DNA of 64,000 bases from Nitrospira sp. CR1.3. GTDB taxonomy: Bacteria > Nitrospirota > Nitrospiria > Nitrospirales > Nitrospiraceae. The position numbers were made by a program, and so were the translations under genes. Below the pieces are notes generated by a model. That model did no database searches, had not been told where the DNA came from, and was given only the letters and a program-made list of their open reading frames with translations. Where the stretch lies: assembly GCA_014055525.1 (NCBI GenBank), contig WIAH01000002.1, forward strand, positions 185,197 to 249,196, read 5' to 3'. Below are positions 35,029 to 43,434 of the stretch, in pieces (positions within the stretch are counted from its first letter, which is position 1; each line of letters starts with the position of its first letter).

Positions 35029-35892
35029 ATGACGCAAACCGTACAGCCATCAACCGGGGTTAGACGAGTCTATCCGAGCTATGTGACGACAGGGCTCTTC
35101 AGCCTCGTTAGCTGTGGCGCGCTGCTCGGAGTTCCTCTCTTTGGATATCTCTACGGGTATAGCTGGTTGGACTGGACAATGTTCGGGCTCCTCTATGTGG
35201 TGACCGGCTTGGGCATCACGGTCGGCTACCATCGTCTCATGTCGCACCGCAGCTTCGATTGCCCCGATTGGATCAAGGCAGGACTGTTAATCGCCGGCGG
35301 CTGGGCGCTCGAAAACTCCGCGTTGAAGTGGGCAGCCGATCATATTCGTCACCATGCCAACTGCGATCACGACGCGGATCCGTACAACGCCCAATTAGGA
35401 TTCTGGCATAGCCACTGCGGCTGGCTCTTCGTGAAGGACGCATACGCGGACGAGAAATACGCGTCCCGCTTGCGGCAGGACCCCTTCGTCATGTGGCAGC
35501 ACCATTATTATCTTCCCATTGTGCTCTCAGGTCTTGCGGTCACGTTTGCGGTGGGATTTCTCCACAACGGCTGGATCGGCGGCCTGGGCTGTTTCCTGCT
35601 TGCCGGCGTCGGCCGCACGTTTGCAGTGCTCAACTCAACGTTTTGTATCAACTCCATCTGCCACCTCTGGGGATCCCAACCGCACGGTCAATCCGATTCA
35701 AGCCGCGACAGCTGGTGGGTGTCACTGCTCACCTTCGGCGAGGGCTATCACAACTACCATCATACCTATCAAAGCGACTACCGCAACGGGCCCCGCTGGT
35801 ACAACTTCGATCCGTCGAAATGGCTGATCTTTGGGCTCTCACAAGTCGGTCTGGCATCGTCGCTTCGCACTGCTCCACCAGCCGGCGGATAA
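35029..35892 (+). CDS. membrane acyl desaturase (delta-9 / stearoyl-CoA type)
   Basis: This 287-residue integral membrane di-iron enzyme introduces a double bond into acyl chains, raising membrane fluidity. The three histidine boxes are GYHRLMSHRS (HxxxxH), HIRHHANCDHD (HxxHH) and GEGYHNYHHTYQSD (HxxHH). Hydrophobic segments lie at about 20-45, 50-65, 165-185 and 190-210. ATG 35029 has no clear ribosome-binding site and the strong hairpin ends just 24 bases upstream. Its place beside RNA helicase and RRM genes fits a cold-adaptation role. Confidence 0.92.
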   Translation: MTQTVQPSTGVRRVYPSYVTTGLFSLVSCGALLGVPLFGYLYGYSWLDWTMFGLLYVVTGLGITVGYHRLMSHRSFDCPDWIKAGLLIAGGWALENSALKWAADHIRHHANCDHDADPYNAQLGFWHSHCGWLFVKDAYADEKYASRLRQDPFVMWQHHYYLPIVLSGLAVTFAVGFLHNGWIGGLGCFLLAGVGRTFAVLNSTFCINSICHLWGSQPHGQSDSSRDSWWVSLLTFGEGYHNYHHTYQSDYRNGPRWYNFDPSKWLIFGLSQVGLASSLRTAPPAGG

Positions 35893-35916
35893 CCTCACCG
35901 GGGAGGGGGATCTCTC

Positions 35917-36702
35917 TTACCTCGCCGGCTTCCAGCCAGACAACACGCAACGTTGCGCGATGAGCGGTGCGCAGCTGTCGATATCGACCGAGACCCGCGC
36001 CATCACCTCGTTCGCCAGTCGAGGATCCTCGAAGCATTCGAACACGTCATCCAGGAATCCGCCGCGCAGCAGCGGATGGCACAAGAAGGCCGGACCGGAG
36101 CCGGTAACGACTTCCAGCGGAGACTCTTTCACGACGATGCCTTCCAGACCTAACCCGTCCAGCCACCCACGGCTCTCCTCCGCAGAGGGTCGTTCGGCAA
36201 TGTAGGAGTCAAGCCGCTGTCGCTCCCTGCGCAGATCACGAACGGCCATTTCCTGAGCTATCCTGGTCCACAGCGACTCGAATGTCCCGAGAGACGGAAA
36301 GGTCAGGACAATCTGGCCTCCCAGATTTAGATGAGCCACCAAGCCTCGCAGGGTTTCCAGGCGATGGGGTCGAAAGAACATGACCGACAGATTGCCGGTA
36401 ATACGGTCGAAGGATGGAACCTGGGCCGGCAGGTCCCGCATATCGTGACATTCAAACTGCAACCATGGGAGCTGTGACCCTTGAATCGCCCGAGCCCTGG
36501 CGACTTGCCCCTCGCTGAGATCGATGCCCAACACGCGGCCCGTCGGTCCCACTTGCTCGGCCAAGTAAAATGCCGGAATCCCATCCCCGGAGGCTACGTC
36601 GAGGATCGATAGGCCGGGAGAGAGAAGAAGATGTTCCAGTAATGTTTCAGCGAACGGCGTAGACCAATAGTCCTGCTTTGGAAGGCTCCAACGTGATGTC
36701 AC
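35917..36702 (-). CDS. SAM-dependent methyltransferase
   Basis: This 261-residue class I methyltransferase has motif I ILDVASGDGIPAFYLAEQVG, GIDLSEGQVARAR for the second strand acid loop, and GGQIVLTFPS later, as in UbiE/BioC-like enzymes. Residues about 150-261 form a variable cap probably recognising the substrate. It starts at GTG 36702 (GTGACATCA) without a clear ribosome-binding site, so the exact start is uncertain. It converges on the desaturase gene with 24 bases between them. Substrate unknown. Confidence 0.82.
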   Translation of the reverse strand: MTSRWSLPKQDYWSTPFAETLLEHLLLSPGLSILDVASGDGIPAFYLAEQVGPTGRVLGIDLSEGQVARARAIQGSQLPWLQFECHDMRDLPAQVPSFDRITGNLSVMFFRPHRLETLRGLVAHLNLGGQIVLTFPSLGTFESLWTRIAQEMAVRDLRRERQRLDSYIAERPSAEESRGWLDGLGLEGIVVKESPLEVVTGSGPAFLCHPLLRGGFLDDVFECFEDPRLANEVMARVSVDIDSCAPLIAQRCVLSGWKPAR

Positions 36703-36767
36703 AGAAGGATGGAGTTCATGTGGGGGGGATAACCGGTTGCCGAAGTTATCGGGCGGGCGGCTGCTCT

Positions 36768-37001
36768 TTAATTCCGCTTGCGGTCAGGCGCATCGGCCTG
36801 AGGCTTGTTCCGGGTAGACCGTTTCTGGTCGGTTCGTTTCGGAGGACGGATACTCTCCTGTTCCGTTGATTCTCCCTCAGAGAGCACAGCTTCCACCTGC
36901 CCTTCGCTGCACGTCAGTTCGTCGGAGGGACGGATCGACACCCGTGTGCGAGGTGATCTGTCCCCTCCGCGACCCTCATCTTCTTTGTTAGAGTCCTGCA
37001 T
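36768..37001 (-). CDS. small charged protein, likely coupled to the upstream gene
   Basis: This 77-residue frame starts at 37001, five bases after the stop codon of the gene at 37007, with AGG just before the start region, so translational coupling is plausible. The product is highly charged and hydrophilic (MQDSNKEDEGRGGDRSPRTR, C-terminus KRTDQKRSTRNKPQADAPD), probably disordered. No family is recognised. A longer frame to 37313 exists in this phase, but it overlaps the better-supported gene at 37007 in another frame. Confidence 0.45.
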   Translation of the reverse strand: MQDSNKEDEGRGGDRSPRTRVSIRPSDELTCSEGQVEAVLSEGESTEQESIRPPKRTDQKRSTRNKPQADAPDRKRN

Positions 37002-37006
37002 GATAC

Positions 37007-37351
37007 CTAATCCCAGGTGCGGTGTACTTCGCTCACATGTTCCACGCCGTCCGTCTTCCGGATTTCCCATTGCACCTCGTCCGGTATTGCCACGATCCTC
37101 AACTCGGCGCAATGGCCATTGGCCTCTGCCAGCAACTCCTCCACGACCCGCACAAGTTTCTCGTCGTCCCGCGGAATAAGCCTGCCGCACCGGTTCAAAC
37201 TCGGTTCCTTCGGCGCAGCGGCATCCGGCCAATAGGCGCCCCGATCGGACTCCTGCAGCGCCTCCCGTTGCCCCAACTCCCGGAGACGGACAAACGCCTT
37301 GTGACTCACGCAAAACTCTTCGACGCTCTTATTGATGACAATCTTTCGCAT
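37007..37351 (-). CDS. conserved-looking small protein, unknown
   Basis: The start is placed at 37351 (ATG with GGGAG six bases upstream), giving 114 residues. It begins MRKIVINKSVEEFCVSHKAF, carries LRLRELGQ-like helices (FVRLRELGQREALQ), RCGRLIPRDDEKLVRVVEELL, and ends EIRKTDGVEHVSEVHRTWD. I do not recall a name for this family; the strong N-terminal pattern suggests a conserved protein. It is upstream of and probably coupled to the 36768 gene. Confidence 0.65.
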   Translation of the reverse strand: MRKIVINKSVEEFCVSHKAFVRLRELGQREALQESDRGAYWPDAAAPKEPSLNRCGRLIPRDDEKLVRVVEELLAEANGHCAELRIVAIPDEVQWEIRKTDGVEHVSEVHRTWD

Positions 37352-37433
37352 GACCGCTCCCTTTTCCTTCACTCAGTTAGCCGAATGCCAACCTGTCTCC
37401 GGAACTGATCGAGAAACACTCGTCAAATCTGCC

Positions 37434-37676
37434 CTACGCCTTCGGTTCGGGATCCTTATAGCCAACATAGTTCCCTGTCCAGTGAGAATAGCGGCGATTG
37501 GCCCAAGTACTCACCTCTTCTTTCTGCAATTCTCCATATCGTTTCTGGAGGACGTTGGAGAACTTCGCGAGATCGCCATGGATCTCCTGCAAGTCTGCTT
37601 CTGTAATTTTGGCCCAGGTGTCCTTGAGCGGAGTTTTGAGTTGGTCCCAGAATTGGCCGAATTGCTCCTGATTCAT
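37434..37676 (-). CDS. CsbD-like small stress protein
   Basis: The start is placed at 37676 (AAGGAGC six bases before ATG). The 80-residue product matches the CsbD family pattern: MNQEQFGQFWDQLKTPLKDT, then KITEADLQEIHGD and LQKRYGELQKEEVSTWA. In Bacillus and enterics (YjbJ) such helix-rich small proteins are induced by general stress and osmotic shock; the biochemical role is unknown. It is located by itself beside the long gene-free stretch. Confidence 0.8.
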   Translation of the reverse strand: MNQEQFGQFWDQLKTPLKDTWAKITEADLQEIHGDLAKFSNVLQKRYGELQKEEVSTWANRRYSHWTGNYVGYKDPEPKA

Positions 37677-38387
37677 CGCTTGCTCCTTGGTTATTGAAGT
37701 GGGTGTTCCGCCGTCATTGCGCCGAATGGTGCGTGCGCACTTCTCTCGGAACTTCATGACCGAACAAACGGAATTCTGGCGTAGAAGCGGCGGAGACCGG
37801 GGAATCAGACGCGCTGGAACGGAGGAGGGAGAGATGCGCGAGAGATGGGACAGTCGGCGTGGCTCAGTACGTCATATCGCACCCTACAGGGCCTCTGCGC
37901 CCATGTCAACGTATGTCTGGTGCATTTCGAGATAAGCGGTTGAATTCTTGCGAGATATTTATTTTCTCATTTCTCACGGAACGTGAGATGCCTCTTCGTT
38001 CACCTCACAAGGATACGATAGTCCTTAGGGCTTCATCTTCTTTGACGAGTAACATCGACAAAGAAACGCAGAAACCACTGATAGAGAGCAGACTGTGTGC
38101 GGCTCTCGCTGCTTCCAATTCATGAGACATTCCAGTGGTTTCTCACGGGACGAATGGTTTATCTTTTTGAGTATATTCCGCGTTACGCACAAGGCCTCAA
38201 CTTAGGGTAACACTCTTGTCGATTTTTCCTCCGTTCAACGACTATATGATGTCGACCGGGCTGCAACATCATCAGGAGAAGGCCATACAGCTGGTTCTGC
38301 CGGAGTGACCTTGCCGAAAGGAGTGGGGCACAGGCTGTAAATTTCCTTCGCGCCGAGCCGGGCGTGAAGTCCAGGAAGGAGTTAGGC
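37677..38387. other. 711-base stretch without a convincing gene
   Basis: This is the longest gene-free piece of the window and, between about 37950 and 38200, visibly richer in A and T than the flanks. A 33-codon frame with a GGAGGAGG-like site begins at about 37834 but has no credible protein features. It contains TCTCAC/GTGAGA arms around GGAAC at 37972-37988, and an 11-bp inverted repeat at 38070/38143 (listed separately). A TATATT box at 38172-38177 could be a -10 element for the gene at 38388. Confidence 0.5.
38070..38143. repeat. 11-bp inverted repeat with a 52-base loop
   Basis: AGAAACCACTG (38070-38080) and CAGTGGTTTCT (38133-38143) are exact reverse complements. The AT-rich setting without a coding frame suggests either an RNA structure, an operator pair or the remains of a mobile element. 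Confidence 0.5.
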
Positions 38388-39569
38388 ATGAGCAAGATAC
38401 GATTGCTGGTCGGAACCCGTAAAGGCGCGTTTATACTGACATCGGATGGAACGCGTAAGAAATGGGACGTCGCCGGCCCATTCTTCGGCGGTTGGGAACT
38501 GTACCACCTGAAAGGATCTCCCGCTGAGCCCGATCGACTGTACGCTTCACAAACCAGCAGCTGGTTCGGCCAAGTGATCCAACGCTCGGATGACGGCGGA
38601 AAAACATGGTACCCGCCCGGCACCAAACCCGAAGATCTCATGGGTCCGGATGGTGCGCCGAAGGGCGAGAGCAACATGTTTCTCTACGATGCCTCCGCGG
38701 AAACCGGCAAGCCGCTCACGACGCACCAATGGTACGACGGCTCACAGCGTCCGTGGGAATTCAAGCGGGTGTGGCATCTCGAACCGTCGCTGACCGATCC
38801 CGACACCCTGTACGCAGGCGTCGAAGACGCGGCGTTGTTCAAATCGGTCGACGGAGGAAAAACCTGGAAGGAATTGGCCGGCCTGCGCAGTGCGAAGGGA
38901 CAGCTCTGGCAACCGGGCGCCGGTGGTATGTGCCTCCACACGATTGTTCTGAACTCTGGCCATCCGGATCGGATCTTCGTGGCCATTTCAGCTGCCGGGA
39001 CTTTTCGGAGTGACGATGCCGGCAAGACCTGGCGGCCGACCAACAAGGGTTTACTGTCCAAGTACGAGCTGCCGGATCCGGATGCCGAGGTCGGCCATTG
39101 TGTGCACTGTATTGCGATGCATCCCGCTCGTCCGAATGTCCTCTTCATGCAGAAGCATTGGGATGTGCTGCGAAGTGACGATGCGGGAGAATCCTGGCAC
39201 GAAATCAGCGGCAATCTGCCGAGCGATTTTGGATTTCCGATTGCCGTCCACGCTCATGAGCCCAATACCGTCTATGTGATCCCAATCAAGAGCGATTCCG
39301 AACACTATCCACCGGAGGGGAAGTTGCGCGTGTACCGCAGCAAAGCCGGGGGGAACGAGTGGGAAGCGCTGACCAAGGGGCTGCCGCAGAAGGATTGCTA
39401 TGTCAATATCTTGCGCGATGCCATGACCGTCGATCAGCTCGATCCCTGCGGGATCTATATCGGAACGACCGGCGGGCAGGTTTATGGCTCGGCAGACGGC
39501 GGTGACAATTGGACGCCGATTGTCAGGGATCTCCCGGCGGTCTTGTCTGTAGAGGCGCAGACGCTGTAG
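38388..39569 (+). CDS. BNR/Asp-box beta-propeller protein (sialidase/VPS10-like fold)
   Basis: This 393-residue protein starts at ATG 38388 after AGGAAGGAG. It has no signal peptide. Five Asp-box repeats (SxDxGxTW) are visible: [48 protein letters not shown] and [11 protein letters not shown], all in the F/Y-lacking arrangement of exo-alpha-sialidase-like propellers. It also has [24 protein letters not shown] linkers (shorter: [12 protein letters not shown]). Catalytic residues of true sialidases are not evident. A MoaD/ThiS-like gene follows within 56 bases, an arrangement I recall in other bacteria. The role is unknown. Confidence 0.85.
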   Translation: MSKIRLLVGTRKGAFILTSDGTRKKWDVAGPFFGGWELYHLKGSPAEPDRLYASQTSSWFGQVIQRSDDGGKTWYPPGTKPEDLMGPDGAPKGESNMFLYDASAETGKPLTTHQWYDGSQRPWEFKRVWHLEPSLTDPDTLYAGVEDAALFKSVDGGKTWKELAGLRSAKGQLWQPGAGGMCLHTIVLNSGHPDRIFVAISAAGTFRSDDAGKTWRPTNKGLLSKYELPDPDAEVGHCVHCIAMHPARPNVLFMQKHWDVLRSDDAGESWHEISGNLPSDFGFPIAVHAHEPNTVYVIPIKSDSEHYPPEGKLRVYRSKAGGNEWEALTKGLPQKDCYVNILRDAMTVDQLDPCGIYIGTTGGQVYGSADGGDNWTPIVRDLPAVLSVEAQTL

Positions 39570-39625
39570 CGCCTGGCATGAAAAGCTTATAGCAAGTAGC
39601 TTATGGCACGAACGACGGAGGAGAG

Positions 39626-39922
39626 ATGATTCGCGTCGTACTTCCGGCGCATCTGCGAACACTGGCCCGAGTGGACGGCGAGGTGCAACTCGAGGTCACA
39701 AGTCCCGTGACGCAACGCGCGATACTGGATGCCCTCGAAGCCCAGTATCCCGTGCTCAGGGGCACGGTCCGAGATCACGGGACACTCAAGCGCCGCGCCT
39801 TTGTGCGGTTTTTCGCCTGCGAGCAGGACCTGTCTCACAACTCGCCTGACGCCCCGCTACCCGAGGCCGTCGCGGCTGGAGACGAACCTTTTCTCATTGT
39901 GGGCGCCATGGCCGGCGGCTGA
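39626..39922 (+). CDS. MoaD/ThiS-like ubiquitin-fold protein
   Basis: This 98-residue protein has the beta-grasp pattern of sulphur carriers: [20 protein letters not shown], then [14 protein letters not shown] and a C-terminal end of GAMAGG. MoaD and ThiS end in a Gly-Gly that is adenylated and thiocarboxylated by MoeB/ThiF. It is preceded by GGAGAG before ATG 39626. Its neighbour is the BNR propeller, not moaE or thiG, so it probably serves another sulphur-transfer or protein-modification role. Its activating enzyme is not in this window. Confidence 0.8.
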   Translation: MIRVVLPAHLRTLARVDGEVQLEVTSPVTQRAILDALEAQYPVLRGTVRDHGTLKRRAFVRFFACEQDLSHNSPDAPLPEAVAAGDEPFLIVGAMAGG

Positions 39923-39952
39923 TCATACCGACTGCCTGAAAGCGGAGGATAT

Positions 39953-40312
39953 ATGCGCTACGTGGATGGATTCGTTCTGCCCGTTCCGAAGAAAAACCTG
40001 CAGGCTTACCGCCGCCTCGCGCAGAAGGCGGGAAAGCTTTGGCGAGAACATGGCGCGCTGGACTACAAGGAGTGCGCCGGCGACGATCTCAAGACAAAGA
40101 TGGGGGTTCCATTTCCGAAAAGCGCCAGGGCCAAAGCCGGCGAGACGGTGATCTTCGCCTACATCCTGTTCAAGTCGCGCGCCCATCGCGACCGCGTGAA
40201 CGCCAAGGTGATGAAGGACCCGCGCATCCAATCCATGGGCGATCCGAAAAACATGCCCTTCGATTGCAAACGCATGGTCTACGGCGGGTTCAAAGTGCTG
40301 GTAGAGGTCTAG
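39953..40312 (+). CDS. DUF1428 (YbaA-like) protein
   Basis: This 119-residue protein matches DUF1428 throughout: MRYVDGFVLPVPKKNLQAYR, then ALDYKECAGDDL, ETVIFAYILFKSRAHRD and DCKRMVYGGFKVLVEV. It has a ferredoxin-like fold like the EthD/NIPSNAP and YCII families. GGAGG before ATG 39953. Function unknown; it lies 30 bases after the MoaD-like gene and may share its transcript. Confidence 0.88.
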   Translation: MRYVDGFVLPVPKKNLQAYRRLAQKAGKLWREHGALDYKECAGDDLKTKMGVPFPKSARAKAGETVIFAYILFKSRAHRDRVNAKVMKDPRIQSMGDPKNMPFDCKRMVYGGFKVLVEV

Positions 40313-40322
40313 TATCTTGATC

Positions 40323-40351
40323 TTGACATGAGCGTATGGGCTTTGTTTCGT
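40323..40351 (+). promoter_or_regulatory. candidate promoter of the DUF1579 gene
   Basis: TTGACA (40323-40328, a perfect -35 box) is followed after 17 bases by TTTCGT (40346-40351), which matches only three -10 positions. The ATG of the downstream gene is at 40396. Strong -35 with weak -10 could mean activator dependence. Confidence 0.35.
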
Positions 40352-40395
40352 TGCAAGCATCACCAACCAATCACTCCCACTTGAAGGAGGCCGTT

Positions 40396-40995
40396 ATGCA
40401 TTTCGCATTCGTTCCTGTCACCTGTCTCACCCTGTTGCTCCTTGCGACCCCAGTGATGGCCAAGGAGAAGAAGCATGACAAGAAGATGGATCCCCAGGAG
40501 ATGATGGAGGTCTGGAAGAAGTTGGCCCAGCCTGGAGAGCCGCACAAGCTGTTTGCCGGCTTGGCCGGGAGCTGGACGACCCAAACCAAGGAATGGATGG
40601 AGCCGGGTAAGCCTCCAACGGAGTCCGCCGGGACCGCGGAGATGAAAATGCTGCTGGACGGCCGATTTCTCTACCAGGAATATAACGGCCAGATGATGGG
40701 ACAACCTTTCAACGGGATCGGAATCGACAGTTACGACAACATGACCAAGAAATATGTCACCGCTTGGATGGATTCGATGGGCACGGGCATTTTCATGATG
40801 GAAGGCACGGCAAGCGCCGACGGCAAGACCATCACGCTGAAAGGCCAGCACCCCGAGCCAGGCGGCGGACAGATGAAGCATCGGGCTGTCTGGAAGATCG
40901 TCGACAACAACAACCAGACGTTCGAGATGTACGGGACGCACCACAAGGGCAAGGAAATGAAGTTCCTGGAGATCGTGTACACGCGGAAACCATAA
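40396..40995 (+). CDS. DUF1579 secreted protein
   Basis: The start is placed at ATG 40396 with AAGGAGG upstream, giving 199 residues and a signal peptide (residues 1-22, MHFAFVPVTCLTLLLLATPV, cleavage near VMA-KE). The mature part matches DUF1579: EPHKLFAGLAGSWTTQTKEW, MKMLLDGRFLYQEYNGQMMG, GIDSYDNMTKKYVTAWMDS and the closing KFLEIVYTRKP. The lipocalin-like family has no assigned function. A long hairpin ends the unit. Confidence 0.87.
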   Translation: MHFAFVPVTCLTLLLLATPVMAKEKKHDKKMDPQEMMEVWKKLAQPGEPHKLFAGLAGSWTTQTKEWMEPGKPPTESAGTAEMKMLLDGRFLYQEYNGQMMGQPFNGIGIDSYDNMTKKYVTAWMDSMGTGIFMMEGTASADGKTITLKGQHPEPGGGQMKHRAVWKIVDNNNQTFEMYGTHHKGKEMKFLEIVYTRKP

Positions 40996-41028
40996 GGAAG
41001 CCGTTCGAGGCCTCCCCTCCGCGCAGCC

Positions 41029-41067
41029 GGCATTGGGGGACCGCCATGCCGGCGGTCCCCCAATGCC
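41029..41067 (+). terminator. long hairpin between the DUF1579 and sigma factor genes
   Basis: A perfect 17-bp inverted repeat (41029-41045 with 41051-41067; GGCATTGGGGGACCGCC) around a 5-base loop ATGCC. It lies 34 bases after the stop at 40995 and 52 bases before the sigma factor ATG. No U-run follows; it may work in both directions or regulate the following gene. Confidence 0.7.
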
Positions 41068-41118
41068 TCATCTCAACGCCACCGTCCGGGTGGACCACAA
41101 ACTCATAGCAGAACTGTG

Positions 41119-42426
41119 ATGCAGGTCCGCGAGGCGAAGACTGATGATGCGATGAAAGCTCGGACAATGACCGAGGACGCAACCAACCAGATGCGTGAGA
41201 CGGTGGAGCGGATCTATCGTTCCGAGTCGCGGCAGGTACTTGCCACCTTGATCCGTCTGCTCGGCGACTTTGAAGTCGCCGAGGAAGCGTCGCACGATGC
41301 GTTCGCGGCAGCGGTTGAGCAATGGGGGCGAGACGGCATCCCGGCCAATCCCCGGGCCTGGCTCGTCTCCACCGGCCGCTTCAAAGCCATCGACGGCATG
41401 CGTCGACGCGCACGGCACGATGCGTCGCTGGACGAACTGGCGAAGCAACTGGAATCCGCCACCGCCAGCATCGAGACCGAGCCGCAGGAGGACGAGCCTG
41501 TCGAAGACGATCGGCTGCGACTGATCTTCACCTGCTGCCATCCGGCCTTGGCGCCGGAGGCTCAAGTCGCGATGACACTTCGTGAAGTCTGTGGCCTCAC
41601 TACAGAGGAGATCGCGCGCGCCTTCCTGACGAAACCGGCCACGATCGCTCAACGGATCGTACGAGCCAAGGCGAAGATCCGTGATGCGCGCATCCCCTAT
41701 GAAGTGCCGGCGGAGAAAGATCTGCCCGATCGATTGGATGCCGTGCTCCGCGTCGTATACCTCGTATTCAACGAGGGATATTCGGCTTCTACTGGGAGCG
41801 CGCTCACGCGGCATGATCTGTCAGGCGAAGCAGTCCGCTTGGGGCGGTTGTTGGCGGCATTGCTCCCTGATCCGGAAGCGATGGGGCTCTTGGCGCTCAT
41901 GCTGTTACAGGACTCGCGGCGGGCCGCGCGCACTTCACCGACCGGTGAGTTGATTCTCTTGGAAGACCAGGACCGATCGCTGTGGAATCAAGAGCAGATC
42001 GCGGAAGGAATCACGCTCGTGCAGGGGGTCTTGTCTCATGGTCAGGTCGGTCCCTACAGCATCCAGGCCGCGATCGCCGCGGCACATGCCCAGGCCCAGA
42101 CCGCTGCCGCGACAGACTGGAACCAGATTGTCGGACTCTACAATCTGCTGCTTCAGGCCGAGCCCTCGCCGGTGATCGAGCTCAACTGGGCCGTCGCCGT
42201 GGCCATGCGCGACGGTCCGTCAGCTGGTCTAAACCTCGTCGATGCGATCCTCAAGAGAGGCGACTTAGACACCTATCACCTGGCCCATGCAGCGAGAGCG
42301 GATTTTTGCCGGCGATTGGGACGAACTAAAGAGGCCCGCGCTTCCTACCAACGTGCGCTCAGCCTGACCCGGCAGGAGCCGGAGCGGAGGTTTCTTGAAC
42401 TGCGGTTAAGGGAGCTCCAGGACTAA
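41119..42426 (+). CDS. ECF42-type RNA polymerase sigma factor with C-terminal helical extension
   Basis: This roughly 435-residue protein carries an ECF sigma region 2 (YRSESRQVLATLIRLLGD, EVAEEASHDAFAAA, GIPANPRAWLVSTGRFKAID) and region 4 (LTTEEIARAFLTKPATIAQR, preceded by LREVCG). A long C-terminal extension (about 210-435) of paired helices has RLDAVLRVVYLVFNEGYSAS and repeats near VELNWAVA and RRLGRTKEARASYQRAL, resembling TPR. This is the architecture of ECF42, in which the extension is needed for activity and no anti-sigma factor is found. Start codon is uncertain: ATG 41119 (GTG 41116 in frame), or ATGs at 41152 and 41167. DGPF genes follow at once, as in other ECF42 loci. Confidence 0.9.
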   Translation: MQVREAKTDDAMKARTMTEDATNQMRETVERIYRSESRQVLATLIRLLGDFEVAEEASHDAFAAAVEQWGRDGIPANPRAWLVSTGRFKAIDGMRRRARHDASLDELAKQLESATASIETEPQEDEPVEDDRLRLIFTCCHPALAPEAQVAMTLREVCGLTTEEIARAFLTKPATIAQRIVRAKAKIRDARIPYEVPAEKDLPDRLDAVLRVVYLVFNEGYSASTGSALTRHDLSGEAVRLGRLLAALLPDPEAMGLLALMLLQDSRRAARTSPTGELILLEDQDRSLWNQEQIAEGITLVQGVLSHGQVGPYSIQAAIAAAHAQAQTAAATDWNQIVGLYNLLLQAEPSPVIELNWAVAVAMRDGPSAGLNLVDAILKRGDLDTYHLAHAARADFCRRLGRTKEARASYQRALSLTRQEPERRFLELRLRELQD

Positions 42427-42544
42427 GACGGCGGGCAACAGCTCGAAAAAGTTGCATATCCTGTCCCAGAAACACTCAATTTCTCAAGAAGATCACTCCG
42501 CTGCGTGACCTTGTCGATTCCCCAACTTGGAAGTGGAGACCCGA

Positions 42545-42570
42545 TGTCGATTTTAGCTCAGTCCGGCGAC
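42545..42570 (+). promoter_or_regulatory. ECF42-type promoter ahead of the DGPF genes
   Basis: TGTCGA (42545-42550), a 16-bp spacer and CGAC (42567-42570) match, as I recall it, the ECF42 target motif (TGTCGA at -35, CGWC-like at -10). It lies 47 bases before ATG 42618. A second TGTCGA at 42512-42517 lacks the -10 partner. Confidence 0.6.
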
Positions 42571-42617
42571 TATCTTGTGCACGTCGCTATGGTTAAACTC
42601 TGCAAGGAGGAGCAGCC

Positions 42618-42974
42618 ATGAAATATCTGTGCTTGGTCTATGTTGAGGAAAAGACACTCCACGCGATGCCGCAGCAGGAGCGGATCGCGCTCTCGGACGA
42701 GTCTATGGCCTACTGCGACGAACTGCAGAAGCAGGGCCAGCTTCTTGCGGCCTCGCCGCTTCACCCGGTGGAGACGGCGACCACCGTGCGGGTTCGCGAG
42801 GGCAGGACGTCGACGACTGACGGCCCATTTGCCGAAACCAAAGAGCAGCTGGGCGGCTATCTGCTGCTCGACGTCAGAGACCTCAACGACGCCGTACGGA
42901 TTGCGTCGAGATTTCCTGCCGCGCAGTACGGCAGCATCGAGGTGCGGCCGCTCAAAGAAAACGGGTGCGCGTAG
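42618..42974 (+). CDS. YCII-related (DGPF) protein
   Basis: This 118-residue protein has the YCII/dimeric alpha-beta barrel fold with the conserved motif TTDGPFAETKEQLGGYLLLD. AAGGAGG stands before ATG 42618, and an ECF42-like promoter precedes it. The family's N-terminal strand MKYLCLVYVEE and RIASRFPAAQYGSIEVRPL end are present. DGPF proteins are the typical targets of ECF42; they may act as enzymes or ligand-binding proteins but no role is proven. Confidence 0.92.
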   Translation: MKYLCLVYVEEKTLHAMPQQERIALSDESMAYCDELQKQGQLLAASPLHPVETATTVRVREGRTSTTDGPFAETKEQLGGYLLLDVRDLNDAVRIASRFPAAQYGSIEVRPLKENGCA

Positions 42975-43005
42975 ACAACCGGCCTTACGTACTGGGAGTC
43001 CTACG

Positions 43006-43380
43006 ATGAAATTCATGTTGATCGTGCATCATAACGAAGAAGCCTTCGAGAAAATGGACCAGGCGCAGCGACAGCAACTCCTCGCCGAATCCATTGAGTT
43101 GACGCACCAGCTCCATGCCAGCGGTCAATATGTCCATGCGTCACCGTTGCAGCCGGCGGCTACCTCTGTCATCGTACGGGCGCGAGAAGGCAAACCGCTC
43201 GTGACCGACGGGCCCTTCATCGAGACGCGCGAGCAAATCGCCGGGTACTTTCTGATCGACGCCCGGGATCTCCACGAGGCGATCAGGATCGCTGCCCGGG
43301 TGCCGGGAGCGCGCATCGGGACGGTCGAGGTTCGTCCACTGATTGAGATAAAGGGATTGCCGGATACTCGTGAAGCGTGA
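43006..43380 (+). CDS. YCII-related (DGPF) protein
   Basis: This 124-residue protein is a second DGPF paralogue: MKFMLIVHHNEEAFEKMDQA, TDGPFIETREQIAGYFLIDA and RIGTVEVRPL. The start is ATG 43006 (GGGAG ten bases upstream). It follows the first DGPF gene by 31 bases in the same unit and has about the same layout. Confidence 0.92.
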   Translation: MKFMLIVHHNEEAFEKMDQAQRQQLLAESIELTHQLHASGQYVHASPLQPAATSVIVRAREGKPLVTDGPFIETREQIAGYFLIDARDLHEAIRIAARVPGARIGTVEVRPLIEIKGLPDTREA

Positions 43381-43434
43381 AGCATATCTCGATGAAGGGA
43401 TTACGACCCGACGTCATGGACGAAGGAGAGAACG

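Noticed and set aside
37687..37935. 82-codon plus-strand frame, and its 33-codon end with a GGAGGAGG-like site
   Set aside because: Arg-rich without features, no relatives recalled; the ribosome-binding-like site alone was not enough.
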